Positions 7,132 to 14,712 of a DNA stretch of 38,159 nt are shown one piece after another. A program made the position numbers and the translations under genes. The notes below the pieces were generated by a model. The model was given only the letters and a program-made list of their open reading frames with translations. It searched no databases and was not told the DNA's origin. Position 1 is the stretch's first letter, and the number at the start of each line of letters is the position of its first letter. This stretch comes from Orenia marismortui DSM 5156 (GTDB lineage: Bacteria > Bacillota > Halanaerobiia > Halobacteroidales > Halobacteroidaceae). The DNA is taken from the NCBI RefSeq assembly GCF_000379025.1, contig NZ_KB900622.1, positions 202,642-240,800 of the forward strand. Reading direction: 5' to 3'.

Positions 7132-7348
7132 TTTCAAACTTTTTTACAATATGAGCTACCAATCTCATATTATGTTCTATCAACTTCTCTTTAGCTTCAA
7201 TATCTCCTTGGGCTAATCTATTTAAATATTCCTCTTCTTCCTCGGCAGACAAAGGCTGAGCAAAGGTATTACCATTAGAAATATATGATACCAAAAACAT
7301 TAGCCCATCCAATAAATTTGAGCATAACTCAACTAAAAAAGAAGGCAC
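7103..7348 (-). pseudogene. sigK: 5' part of sigK (pro-sigma-K), interrupted by a skin-type element
   Basis: The product has a hydrophobic pro-sequence ending in FLVSY, then [39 protein letters not shown] and FENT, all typical of sigma-K region 1.2/2.1. After FENT the frame gives NVTKLQY and stops, whereas the family continues with G-x-D-x-E-D-L-I-S. The rest, including regions 2.3-4.2, is missing. GTG at 7348 (or TTG at 7351) is chosen because GGAGGTGAT at 7366-7358 is the ribosome binding site; this gives a pro-sequence of about 22 residues, close to the 20 of B. subtilis. It is a developmentally split gene rather than a plain pseudogene: the 3' part should lie left of this window and be joined by excision. 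Confidence 0.88.
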
Positions 7349-7386
7349 CAAAGACCAATCACCTCCCAAATTCCACCTCTATTTAT

Positions 7387-7424
7387 ATTTATATGAGGAG
7401 CTTTAGCCTATTGTGCCTGTCCAT
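7387..7424 (-). promoter_or_regulatory. Candidate SigE-type promoter with SpoIIID box for sigK
   Basis: On the minus strand ATGGACAGGC (7424-7415) fits the SpoIIID consensus WWRRACARNY at every position, and CATATAAAT (7395-7387) resembles a SigE -10. The predicted start is near 7380, 14 bases ahead of the sigK ribosome binding site. In B. subtilis sigK is transcribed by SigE RNA polymerase with SpoIIID as activator, so the pair is meaningful. The -35 is poor, as expected for an activated promoter. Confidence 0.5.
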
Positions 7425-7429
7425 AAAAT

Positions 7430-7495
7430 TTATTCAGCTTTAACTATCTCCAAATCAACTTGATTCTGTAAATTATTCAATTTTTTAATATATTA
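7430..7495 (-). pseudogene. Remnant of the 3' end of a DUF4911 gene
   Basis: The minus strand reads KKLNNLQNQVDLEIVKAE and a stop, matching HNLENQIDLEIIKG at the end of the intact DUF4911 gene at 8804-9025. DNA similarity runs through the stop into the 3' flank (TGTGCC near both). Upstream of about 7495 the frame is broken by stops. It is a decayed paralogue, directly upstream of the sigK promoter. Confidence 0.7.
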
Positions 7496-7775
7496 TTTTT
7501 CATTATTCTGCTACTAATCTTCATATATCAATCTTCTCTTTATCTCTTAAATCTTGAAATTTTTTAAGATATTCTATATTAAAAACAGTTATGTCACCAG
7601 GGATAGAAAAACATTAAGGATTATCAAGCAATTATCTTCTTGTGGAAAATTTTATTTTATGAGTAAATTTAAAGAAGGTTATTCTGATTTTATGTAGTAA
7701 TATGTTTTTATAAGATAATTCTTTAGGATATATCTTATTTTTATAGAAAACATCTAAACAAAAAGGAGGATTTAA
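7496..7775. other. Gene-free AT-rich stretch upstream of the lipoprotein gene
   Basis: No open frame of interest, RNA or repeat is seen. It separates the divergent sigK and lipoprotein genes and must hold the lipoprotein promoter, but no clear pair of boxes stands out. Confidence 0.5.
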
Positions 7776-8150
7776 ATGAAGAAAATAATTTTTATTTTAC
7801 TTATTTGCTCATTAAGCTTATTTCTTAATGGATGCACTTCTTCAACTATTAGTGATATAACAGGAATTGAACTTATATATGAGGTTGAATATGAGATAAC
7901 AGGAACAGATACTATAGACATTAGCTATTATAGCTCAAATGAAGAGGAAATAACCTTAGAAAATGTAAGTTTACCATGGTCACATTCTTTTATTGGAAAG
8001 AAAGGTAATAAGGCTTTAGTAAAATATACTAAAGATACTGCTAATGAAACTATAATCACCAAACTTTTAATTAATGGCAATACAAGAAAAAAATTTATTG
8101 ATAAGCCAGAAGATTCAAACTTAATAGTTGTAGTTCTCGATGAAATTTAA
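7776..8150 (+). CDS. Lipoprotein with an MmpS-like domain
   Basis: A 124-residue protein with a type II signal peptide (MKKIIFILLICSLSLFLNGC, lipidated Cys20). The mature part has the pattern YEVEYEITGTDTIDISYYSS ... LPWSHSF ... LINGNTRKKF, which resembles the MmpS / Mycobact_memb fold (VtYeVtG.g.a.ItY ... LPWs ... i.vdGk). It should be anchored on the outer face of the cytoplasmic membrane. The start is ATG with AAAGGAGG. It stands alone, divergent from sigK, with no permease partner nearby, so the function is unknown. Confidence 0.75.
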   Translation: MKKIIFILLICSLSLFLNGCTSSTISDITGIELIYEVEYEITGTDTIDISYYSSNEEEITLENVSLPWSHSFIGKKGNKALVKYTKDTANETIITKLLINGNTRKKFIDKPEDSNLIVVVLDEI

Positions 8151-8803
8151 TAACATATAGATTGAATTAAAGAATTTCATTAAAACATAAGCACTTACTA
8201 AAATAATTTTTAGCCACGAATTAACACGAATAAAGGACTGAAGAATTAATTTATATAGCAATTAATAAAAATTTCGTATTATATATCTAAAATTTGAATT
8301 TTAGTAATCTTTTAAGAACTAAAATTCAAAAAATTAAAATCTTGCAAAGTCTTATCTGTTCAAACCCAGAGAAGAATGACTGAGGAAGTACTCTTGGGTG
8401 ATCTACGCAGGTATTTTATTTATTAGCTAGTAGCTAACGGCTACTAGCTAATAAATAAGATCAAAACTTAATCAGATTTTAATCAGCGTCAAAAAAGGTT
8501 TGGGTTTCAATTTGTTTCTAAGTAAATTCAAATTCTTTCTATCTTCTATATATAATTAAATTTTTAAAATTATTCGTATAGATTAGTTAAATTCATAATA
8601 AAACAAGTTTTTTATTTATATTTTTATGAAAATTATTAATTCAACTTATATAGTTAAGATTAAATATATCTACAAAGATAAATTATTGAGTATAATATCA
8701 AAGTAATTAAAATTTAATACTTGAACAAAAAAGCACAAAGACCATTTAACACCTAAAAAGGTCTTTAGATGTTATAGTCACTTGTGCCCTTTAACAAAAG
8801 TTA
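8151..8803. other. 650-base gene-free region
   Basis: It is mostly AT-rich without convincing frames. It contains a block with more G+C (8341-8412) that can fold as ACCCA-GAG...CTC-T-TGGGT and that carries a short open stretch on the plus strand, then the perfect palindrome at 8416-8458. A CCACGAATTAACACGAATA motif at 8214-8232 looks like a worn repeat. Confidence 0.5.
8416..8458. repeat. Perfect 19-bp palindrome
   Basis: TTATTTATTAGCTAGTAGC, loop TAACG, and the exact complement. No U tract follows in either direction, and it lies between a plus-strand gene ending at 8150 and a minus-strand gene ending at 8804, so a bidirectional terminator is possible but distant. It could instead be a small mobile palindrome. 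Confidence 0.7.
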
Positions 8804-9025
8804 TTATCCTTTAATTATCTCCAAATCAATTTGATTTTCTAAATTATGCAATATCTCTAATACATCCTCTTTAGTTCCTGCGCTAACCTCTACATTAAGT
8901 GTACCAATCCCATCTTCAACACCTACTACTGTAGTAAAAGCCAAACCTTCATAAGACTTTAAAATATTATCTACAAAATATAACTCACTCTGTTCAACCT
9001 GTACCTGAAATCCAATAGTATCCAT
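8804..9025 (-). CDS. DUF4911 family protein
   Basis: A 73-residue protein (begins MDTIGFQVQVEQSELYFVD) with an ACT/ferredoxin-like alpha-beta pattern and a conserved middle segment VVGVEDGIGTLNVEV. DUF4911 proteins are common next to sporulation or housekeeping genes in clostridia, with no proven role. It follows udk by 2 bases and is probably co-transcribed with it. In B. subtilis greA follows udk; here this gene takes the place. A decayed second copy of its 3' end lies at 7430-7495. Confidence 0.75.
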   Translation of the reverse strand: MDTIGFQVQVEQSELYFVDNILKSYEGLAFTTVVGVEDGIGTLNVEVSAGTKEDVLEILHNLENQIDLEIIKG

Positions 9026-9027
9026 AT

Positions 9028-9654
9028 TTAATCTAACCCCTCAAGAATAGATTTAACCTTAGTAACTAAGATATCAATTGCAACTTTATTATAGCCACCT
9101 TCAGGAACTATAATATCAGCATATTTCTTAGTAGGCTCAATAAATTGTTGGTGCATCGGTCTTACCACCTCTAAATACTGCTTAACTACTGAATCCATTG
9201 TTCTTTCGCGTTCTTCTGTATCTCTAAGTAGTCTACGAATGAATCTAACATCATTATCAGTATCTACATATATCTTAATATCAAGCATATCTCTTAACTG
9301 TTCATCTTCTAAAACTAGAATACCTTCTAAAATAATAACATCACAAGATTCTATAATTACAGTCTCATCTTTTCTAGTATGTTTTGTAAAATCATAAACT
9401 GGTTTTGCAATAGAGTTTCCTGCTAATAACTCATTAAGATGCTCTATCAATAACTCTGTATCAAAAGCAAAGGGATGATCATAATTAGTCTTAATCCTCT
9501 CTGCAAACTCTAAATTACTTTGATCTTTATAATAAGAATCCTGTTGAATCATAACTATATTATTATAATCTAACTCTTCCATAATTGTTTTTGCAACTGT
9601 TGTCTTACCTGATCCTGTTCCTCCAGTAATCCCTATTAGAACTGGATTATTCAT
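9028..9654 (-). CDS. udk: Uridine kinase
   Basis: It phosphorylates uridine and cytidine with a nucleoside triphosphate in pyrimidine salvage. P-loop GGTGSGKTT is at residues 11-19, followed by QQDSYYKD, the YDHPFAFD segment and the [13 protein letters not shown] lid region typical of Udk. The 208-residue length is normal. ATG 9654 (MNNPVLIG) is preferred over ATG 9660 because it is better spaced from the AGAGG site. The start overlaps the end of the U32 gene, as in the trmR-trhP-udk operon of B. subtilis. Confidence 0.95.
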   Translation of the reverse strand: MNNPVLIGITGGTGSGKTTVAKTIMEELDYNNIVMIQQDSYYKDQSNLEFAERIKTNYDHPFAFDTELLIEHLNELLAGNSIAKPVYDFTKHTRKDETVIIESCDVIILEGILVLEDEQLRDMLDIKIYVDTDNDVRFIRRLLRDTEERERTMDSVVKQYLEVVRPMHQQFIEPTKKYADIIVPEGGYNKVAIDILVTKVKSILEGLD

Positions 9655-10879
9655 TATCATCGCCTCTTTTTCGTCTTACTAAGTCATACTTTTCAACAGG
9701 ATTATCAACTTTAACATTTATTAATTGATGAGGATGGGGAGCATCTGCTACTCTTTCACCAGCTTCATTCTCAATATACTCTATTTCTTGTATAAATGTA
9801 TCTGTCTTAGCTCCAAAGATTTCTATAATATCACCGGTAAAGAACTTACTCCTTACTTCAATCACAGCTTCATTACTAGCAGGTAAATAATCACGTACTA
9901 TTCCCATAAAATCATAGGCTCTAGTATAACCTGAATCATCATAATTCTGCTCACTTCCACCAGGTTTCTCAAAATAAAACCCTGTTGTATAGTTACGATG
10001 ACTAATCTTAATTAACTCTTCTAACCATTCTTCTTTAAATTTGTAATTCTTAGGATCTTTAGCATATTCATTTAAAGCACGACGATATACATTGGTAACT
10101 GTAGCTACATAATGTAGACTCTTCATTCTTCCTTCTAGCTTCAAACTATCTATCCCTGTCTCAATTAGTTCAGGTATATATTCTATCATACATAGGTCTT
10201 TAGAATTAAATATAAATGTTCCTCTTTCATTCTCATAGATCGGATAATATTCTCCATTACGTTGCTCTTCCATTAGAGTATACTTCCAACGACAAGAATG
10301 GGCACAAGCACCACGATTAGCATCTCTACCATTCATATAATTGCTTAATAAACAACGGCCTGAGTAAGAAATACACATTGCTCCATGTACAAAAGCTTCT
10401 ATATCTATATCAACTTTATCCTTAATCTCTTTAATCTCCTCAAAAGATAATTCTCTAGCTGCAACAATTCTCTCCACACCCTGATCTTTCCAATATTTTG
10501 CCGTTCTCCAATTAGTATTGTTGGCCTGGGTACTAATATGTACTTCTAAATTAGGAGCTACTTCTTTCACTATAGATAAGATACCTGGATCTGCTACAAT
10601 TACAGCATCTACTCCTAACTCATCTAACTCTTTAATATACTCTGCTAATCCCTCTAAATCTTCATTATGAGCAATGATATTAACTGTTACATAAAAATTA
10701 ACCCCTCGTTGATGAGCAAAATCCAATCCTTCCTTCATCTCTTCTATAGTAAAGTTTCCTGCTTTTTCACGTAGTCCATAAGCTTCTCCACCTAAATAAA
10801 CAGCATCTGCACCATATAAAACTGCCATCTTTAATTTTTCTAAATCTCCTGCTGGAGCTAATAATTCCGGTAATTGCAT
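9647..10879 (-). CDS. trhP: U32 family tRNA hydroxylation protein (TrhP type)
   Basis: A 410-residue U32 protein. The signature block at 165-200 contains C169, C176, C192 and C196, with C230 nearby, fitting the iron-sulfur ligands of RlhA/TrhP. TrhP makes 5-hydroxyuridine at U34 of tRNAs in a prephenate-dependent reaction, and TrmR, encoded just upstream, methylates it to 5-methoxyuridine. B. subtilis has two adjacent genes (trhP1, trhP2); here only one full-length gene lies between trmR and udk. The older label is peptidase U32. It begins at ATG 10879, directly after the trmR stop. Confidence 0.88.
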   Translation of the reverse strand: MQLPELLAPAGDLEKLKMAVLYGADAVYLGGEAYGLREKAGNFTIEEMKEGLDFAHQRGVNFYVTVNIIAHNEDLEGLAEYIKELDELGVDAVIVADPGILSIVKEVAPNLEVHISTQANNTNWRTAKYWKDQGVERIVAARELSFEEIKEIKDKVDIDIEAFVHGAMCISYSGRCLLSNYMNGRDANRGACAHSCRWKYTLMEEQRNGEYYPIYENERGTFIFNSKDLCMIEYIPELIETGIDSLKLEGRMKSLHYVATVTNVYRRALNEYAKDPKNYKFKEEWLEELIKISHRNYTTGFYFEKPGGSEQNYDDSGYTRAYDFMGIVRDYLPASNEAVIEVRSKFFTGDIIEIFGAKTDTFIQEIEYIENEAGERVADAPHPHQLINVKVDNPVEKYDLVRRKRGDDNE

Positions 10880-11524
10880 CTATTCTTCCTCCTTTTTAAT
10901 ACTAATTGCTACTCCATCTCCTAAAGGAACTATTGATGAATCTAGTAATGGATGATCCATTACTGTATCTACATATTCTCTTAATCTCTTAGTCAGTGTA
11001 TTATAACGTGGATGATAAAATCTATCATCAGCAATCATACCTTTAAATAATACATCATCTGCTACAATTAATCCACCATCATTGACCAATCTCAAACTTT
11101 GCTCTAAAAAGTTCATATATTGTCCTTTAGCTGCATCTATAAATATAAAATCAAATTTTTCTTCCAAAGTAGGTAAAATTTCTAAAGCATCTCCAACTAG
11201 TAATTTGATATTATCATAACCAATCGCCTCAAAATTATCTTGAGCTCTTTTAGCATCACCTTCTTTTAACTCTATAGTAGTAATTTGACCGTCAAAATCT
11301 TTAGCTAACCATAAAGTAGAATATCCTACAGCTGCTCCTATCTCTAGAATTCTCTTAGGTCGATGAATTTTAACTAATAAATTTAGTAAATTACCAACCT
11401 CTGGCTCAATAATAGGAACTCCCCTAGACTTAGCTCTCTCTTCTACCTCTTTTAACTTCCCTACTCTATCTTGTTGTTTCTCTCGTAAATATTTAATAAT
11501 CCATTCTTGGATAATATTACTCAT
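10880..11524 (-). CDS. trmR: tRNA 5-hydroxyuridine methyltransferase
   Basis: A 214-residue class I SAM methyltransferase of the O-methyltransferase 3 / YrrM family. The SAM site is ILEIGAAVGYSTLWLA (residues 59-74) and FIFIDAAKGQY is the catalytic metal-binding strand. It converts 5-hydroxyuridine-34 of tRNA to 5-methoxyuridine. It is coupled to the TrhP gene with no intergenic base, which supports the assignment over a generic catechol methyltransferase. The ribosome binding site is AAAGGGGTG. Confidence 0.88.
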   Translation of the reverse strand: MSNIIQEWIIKYLREKQQDRVGKLKEVEERAKSRGVPIIEPEVGNLLNLLVKIHRPKRILEIGAAVGYSTLWLAKDFDGQITTIELKEGDAKRAQDNFEAIGYDNIKLLVGDALEILPTLEEKFDFIFIDAAKGQYMNFLEQSLRLVNDGGLIVADDVLFKGMIADDRFYHPRYNTLTKRLREYVDTVMDHPLLDSSIVPLGDGVAISIKKEEE

Positions 11525-11574
11525 TATAGCACCCCTTTTACAACTAATAACCTAGTTAGTTAATATAACTTAAC

Positions 11575-11598
11575 AGGGGTGTATTAATAGACACCCCT
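11575..11598 (-). terminator. Hairpin between mltG and trmR
   Basis: AGGGGTGT-ATTAATAG-ACACCCCT, an 8-bp GC-rich stem 20 bases downstream of mltG. On the minus strand the tail GTTAAGTTAT is not strongly U-rich, so it may be a partial terminator or processing site rather than a full stop. Confidence 0.4.
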
Positions 11599-11617
11599 TT
11601 AATTTATTATATCATTA

Positions 11618-12649
11618 CTATTTATTATTTAATCTATTTTGAACTTGCAAATGCTCTTTATAGCTTTCGGTAAATCTATGCTTTCCATCTGTTGTCAATA
11701 CATAATATAAATAATTTGTTTCTTTAGGGTCTAAAGCTGATTTTATAGCTTCAATACCTGGATTATTAATAGGACCTGGCGGTAAACCATAATTTTTATA
11801 AGTGTTATAAGGTGTATCTACCTTAAGATCACTATACAATAATCTACTCTTTCGTTTTGATAGTGAATATTGGACTGTTGCATCTAATTGTAGCTTCATA
11901 TTTTTATTCAACCTATTATAAATTACACTGGCAACTAGTGGACCCTCTTGATCTAATTTGGACTCTGCTTGAATTAAAGATGCAATAGTTATAATTTCTT
12001 CTAAATTATACTTGCTTTCTTTAATCTCATCTTTTAATAAAGAAATTTTTCTTTCAAATTCTTTTAGCATAATATCAATTATTTCTTCTTCATTAGCACC
12101 ATAAGGAATCTGATAGGTTTCTGGGAAGAGAAAACCTTCAAGATTATATTTAACCTTTGGATTTGATTTTATAAATACCACTTCTTTATTTTTAGCTAAA
12201 CTCAAAAATTTCTCCTCGTCTAATTCATGCTTAGCTAATACCTGTCCAATTTCTTCTATAGTTTTTCCTTCTGGAATTGTAATACTATAAGTTGCAACTT
12301 GTCCTTTAACTAACTTCTCTGCAATTTCAGTTGCCGGCATTTTAGAATTTAATCTATAATATCCAGCCTGTATCTCAGTTGCTAATCCCTTTAATTTAAT
12401 ATAAAATTTGAAGGCCATAGGGCTACGAATCAACTGATTTTCATATAATTTATTGCTAACCCTAACTACGGAGGAACCAGGCTCAACTTCTATAACCTTA
12501 TCTTCTGATTTCAAAGTATTTACTGGACCTAATAATCGATCTACATAACTAAACAAGCCCCAATTCATCATAAATATTATAGCTATTATGATAAGATATT
12601 TTCTTCGTCTTTTGACTGTGTTTTCAATCTCTTCTTTATTTCCTATCAT
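11618..12649 (-). CDS. mltG: Endolytic murein transglycosylase
   Basis: A 343-residue YceG-family protein. A membrane anchor at residues 17-37 follows a basic cytoplasmic tail; an LysM-like region (IEVEPGSSVVRVSNKL) comes next and then the catalytic domain, with ASLIQAES carrying the catalytic Glu (E229), and LPPGPINNPG near the end. MltG cuts nascent glycan strands and sets their length. In B. subtilis the homologue yrrL sits at the same place upstream of trmR. It begins at ATG with AGGAGGAT. Confidence 0.93.
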   Translation of the reverse strand: MIGNKEEIENTVKRRRKYLIIIAIIFMMNWGLFSYVDRLLGPVNTLKSEDKVIEVEPGSSVVRVSNKLYENQLIRSPMAFKFYIKLKGLATEIQAGYYRLNSKMPATEIAEKLVKGQVATYSITIPEGKTIEEIGQVLAKHELDEEKFLSLAKNKEVVFIKSNPKVKYNLEGFLFPETYQIPYGANEEEIIDIMLKEFERKISLLKDEIKESKYNLEEIITIASLIQAESKLDQEGPLVASVIYNRLNKNMKLQLDATVQYSLSKRKSRLLYSDLKVDTPYNTYKNYGLPPGPINNPGIEAIKSALDPKETNYLYYVLTTDGKHRFTESYKEHLQVQNRLNNK

Positions 12650-12728
12650 CGCTTATCCTCCTAGCTTATAAATATTTAGCAATTAAAAACTACGGGCTAA
12701 AAATGATCCAATCTAATTTCCCTACTCT

Positions 12729-12757
12729 ATTATAAACAATCTCATTTCATTTATCAA
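12729..12757 (-). promoter_or_regulatory. SigA promoter of mltG
   Basis: TTGATA (12757-12752), 17-base spacer, TATAAT (12734-12729) on the minus strand, about 80 bases before the mltG start. One mismatch from consensus in the -35. Confidence 0.7.
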
Positions 12758-12981
12758 CAAAAGAAATATTCACTAATAATCAAGTTATCAATTAAATAGC
12801 AAACAATAAAGGTTTTTTTCCAAAAATGTCTAATTAAATTAATAAACTAAGATATTTTCACCTTTTAACACAATAGAAAATATAATACAGACGGAAATTA
12901 TTGCTACACTTTTTTATATCATAAAAATAGACTCAAAAAAAGATATTACTCTATTGCTAAGCAACTATCTTACTACAATTA

Positions 12982-13009
12982 TTGTCACTATATATAACTT
13001 AGCTATTGT
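12982..13009 (+). promoter_or_regulatory. Candidate promoter of the 13063 gene
   Basis: TTGTCA (12982-12987), 16 bases, TATTGT (13004-13009), some 50 bases ahead of the TTG start. Confidence 0.4.
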
Positions 13010-13062
13010 AACTTATATTAGATTAAAGGTGCTTTTTGATTATTATAAAGGAGGAGGATAAA

Positions 13063-13527
13063 TTGAATAGACCCAAAAATTTTAAATCAAAAGCTTTAGA
13101 AATCTATAATAGTATCAAATCTAGTAAGAACTCTGAGCTTGAAAAAGCTATTAAAAAAGCTGTTGAGAAACAAAACTTTAAAAATCACGAAGAAAAAGAA
13201 GAAGAAATCATTAAATTAAGACAACAAGTCAAAGAAATAATAGCAGAGAATAGAAAAAAAGAAGCAAAAATAAATAAAATGTTAGAAATGAATGACCTAG
13301 ATAACTTAGAGGATATTAGAGAAACAATGAAAGAGGATTATGAAGTAGCTACTCCAAAAGAAAGAGAAAGGCTAGCTAATAAAATAATCTTTCTAGCTGA
13401 ATCTATTAAAGATAATGAATTTCTGGCTAAAAAAACCTTAGAACATTTTAATTATTATAGAGAAAAGATGATAACTAGAAACTTAAAAGAAAAAGATATG
13501 GGAAGAAATTTAACTAATATAAATTAA
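13063..13527 (+). CDS. Highly charged coiled-coil protein of unknown function
   Basis: A TTG start at 13063 after AAAGGAGGAGG; the frame stays open upstream, but those codons are the ribosome binding site. The 154-residue product is almost all Lys, Glu, Asn and Ile, predicted long helices with a heptad stretch around residues 55-80, and has no signal peptide or membrane span. It is the only rightward gene between the sigK region and the divergent PBP gene, and interrupts the yrzB-mltG synteny seen in B. subtilis. I do not recognise a family. Confidence 0.65.
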   Translation: MNRPKNFKSKALEIYNSIKSSKNSELEKAIKKAVEKQNFKNHEEKEEEIIKLRQQVKEIIAENRKKEAKINKMLEMNDLDNLEDIRETMKEDYEVATPKERERLANKIIFLAESIKDNEFLAKKTLEHFNYYREKMITRNLKEKDMGRNLTNIN

Positions 13528-13529
13528 AA

Positions 13530-13563
13530 AATAATCGTGCTGTTAACAGCACGATTATTTTTT
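13530..13563. terminator. Bidirectional intrinsic terminator
   Basis: AATAATCGTGCTGTT followed by its exact complement and a T tract on the plus strand, with an A tract on the other side. It serves the convergent genes at 13063-13527 and 13562-13861. Confidence 0.9.
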
Positions 13564-13861
13564 ATGCAATTTCTTCAAGCCGAGTTCCATCTTTAATATG
13601 TATATTAGCACGATCGATTACTGTAATAACTACTGCTTTAAATTCTCTAACTTCGATAATAACAGCCAAATTGTTTTCTTGGTCAATTACTGCAACCTCT
13701 TCTCCTGTATCATTATAGTCTAATAACTTTTTATCAAGACTAAGAATTATTGCAGTAACTAAATTCTGATTAATGTCCCTTTCTTCCATCCGCTTAAGAG
13801 CATGGGTTGTGCTCTCTACTCTAAAATATTTATCATCTAATATACATTCAGTTAATAACAT
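13562..13861 (-). CDS. DUF4258 family protein
   Basis: A 99-residue protein with HALKRMEERDI near residues 20-30 and a YDxTGEEVAV ... VIIEVREFKAVVITVID beta region, the DUF4258 pattern, distantly related to RelE/BECR-like RNases. No antitoxin-like partner is seen next to it, so a toxin role is not supported. It lies between mltG and the DUF1292 gene, where B. subtilis has no gene. Confidence 0.6.
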   Translation of the reverse strand: MLLTECILDDKYFRVESTTHALKRMEERDINQNLVTAIILSLDKKLLDYNDTGEEVAVIDQENNLAVIIEVREFKAVVITVIDRANIHIKDGTRLEEIA

Positions 13862-13964
13862 ATAACCCCCCCTCTTTCAACTACTAAATTACTTACTATA
13901 AGTATTGACAATTAAATCAGATTTTATACTAAAAAACATAGGAGGGATCCTATATTTATATATA

Positions 13965-14243
13965 TTAATCTTCTTTAGCCAGTTCTTCTTGTAATTTAGC
14001 CAACTCTTCTTCATCTATTACAGGTTGATAAACTCTTTTTCCATTTTCGTCATCTGTAGCTTTTAGAGCATAACCTTCTCCATCACCCTCATTATCTTCT
14101 GGTAATAATATTAAATAATCAATATCTTCAATCTCAATTACAGTTACTATTTCATATCTGTATTCTTCGCCATTATATTCTTCTAAAACTACAATTCCTT
14201 CCTCTTCATTCACAATTTTAATTTTGCCTTCTTTTTCTGCCAT
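13965..14243 (-). CDS. yrzB: DUF1292 family protein (YrzB-like)
   Basis: A 92-residue acidic protein with the DUF1292 features: EEGKIKIVNEEEGIVVLEE-type beta hairpins, DYLILLPEDNE in the middle and an EELAKLQEELAKED tail. The start is ATG 14243 behind GAGGAGTG. It follows ruvX as in B. subtilis (ruvX-yrzB). The role is unknown. Confidence 0.85.
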   Translation of the reverse strand: MAEKEGKIKIVNEEEGIVVLEEYNGEEYRYEIVTVIEIEDIDYLILLPEDNEGDGEGYALKATDDENGKRVYQPVIDEEELAKLQEELAKED

Positions 14244-14295
14244 AATAATCACTCCTCATTTTAGTTATTAGCTATTATTTACTAGTTTCAAATTA

Positions 14296-14706
14296 CTAAC
14301 TAATGCTATCTAAATAATTCTGCAAAATGATAACAGCCGCCATCTTATCAATAACTTTTTTCCTCTTTTTCCTGCTCAAATCTGCATTAATTAATGTTCT
14401 TTCAGCAGATACAGTAGATAAACGTTCATCCCAAGTTATCACAGGAAGATCTATTTTATTCTTTAATTCCTCTACAAAATTCAATACTTTTTTAGCTCTA
14501 GGCCCAAGAGATCCATCCATGTTTTTAGGCAAGCCAACTACAATTTTTTCTACATCGTGCTTTTCTATTAAAGATTCTATATAAGCTATATCTTCCCCTA
14601 AACTCTTTGTTTGTATTACTTCTTTTCCCTGTGCTGTCCATCCTAGAGCATCACTTACTGCTACACCTGTTCTTTTATCTCCAACATCTAGTCCCATGAT
14701 CTTCAT
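14296..14706 (-). CDS. ruvX: Putative pre-16S rRNA nuclease / YqgF resolvase fold
   Basis: A 136-residue RuvX/YqgF protein: RNase-H fold with MGLDVGDKRTGVAVSD (first catalytic Asp, residue 7), KIVVGLPKNMDGS, TWDERLST and the C-terminal DKMAAVIILQ segment. The family matures the 5' end of 16S rRNA; the Holliday junction resolvase label is older. It lies 6 bases after the baseplate-J-like gene and appears to be the penultimate gene of a run from ireB. Confidence 0.93.
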   Translation of the reverse strand: MKIMGLDVGDKRTGVAVSDALGWTAQGKEVIQTKSLGEDIAYIESLIEKHDVEKIVVGLPKNMDGSLGPRAKKVLNFVEELKNKIDLPVITWDERLSTVSAERTLINADLSRKKRKKVIDKMAAVIILQNYLDSIS

Positions 14707-14712
14707 TATAAA

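Larger units (their letters stand above)
12650..13062. other. Divergent intergenic region with two promoters
   Basis: A 410-base AT-rich gap between mltG (minus) and the gene at 13063 (plus). It holds the mltG promoter (12729-12757) and a weaker rightward promoter (12982-13009). No frame or RNA is recognised in the remainder. Confidence 0.6.

Noticed and set aside
7103-7348. Reading the sigK fragment as a plain frameshifted pseudogene
   Set aside because: The coding part is intact and well conserved with a good ribosome site and promoter, and the break coincides with a dyad and a serine recombinase gene.
13562-13861. DUF4258 gene as toxin of a toxin-antitoxin pair
   Set aside because: No small co-directional partner; the neighbour at 13063 is convergent and separated by a terminator.
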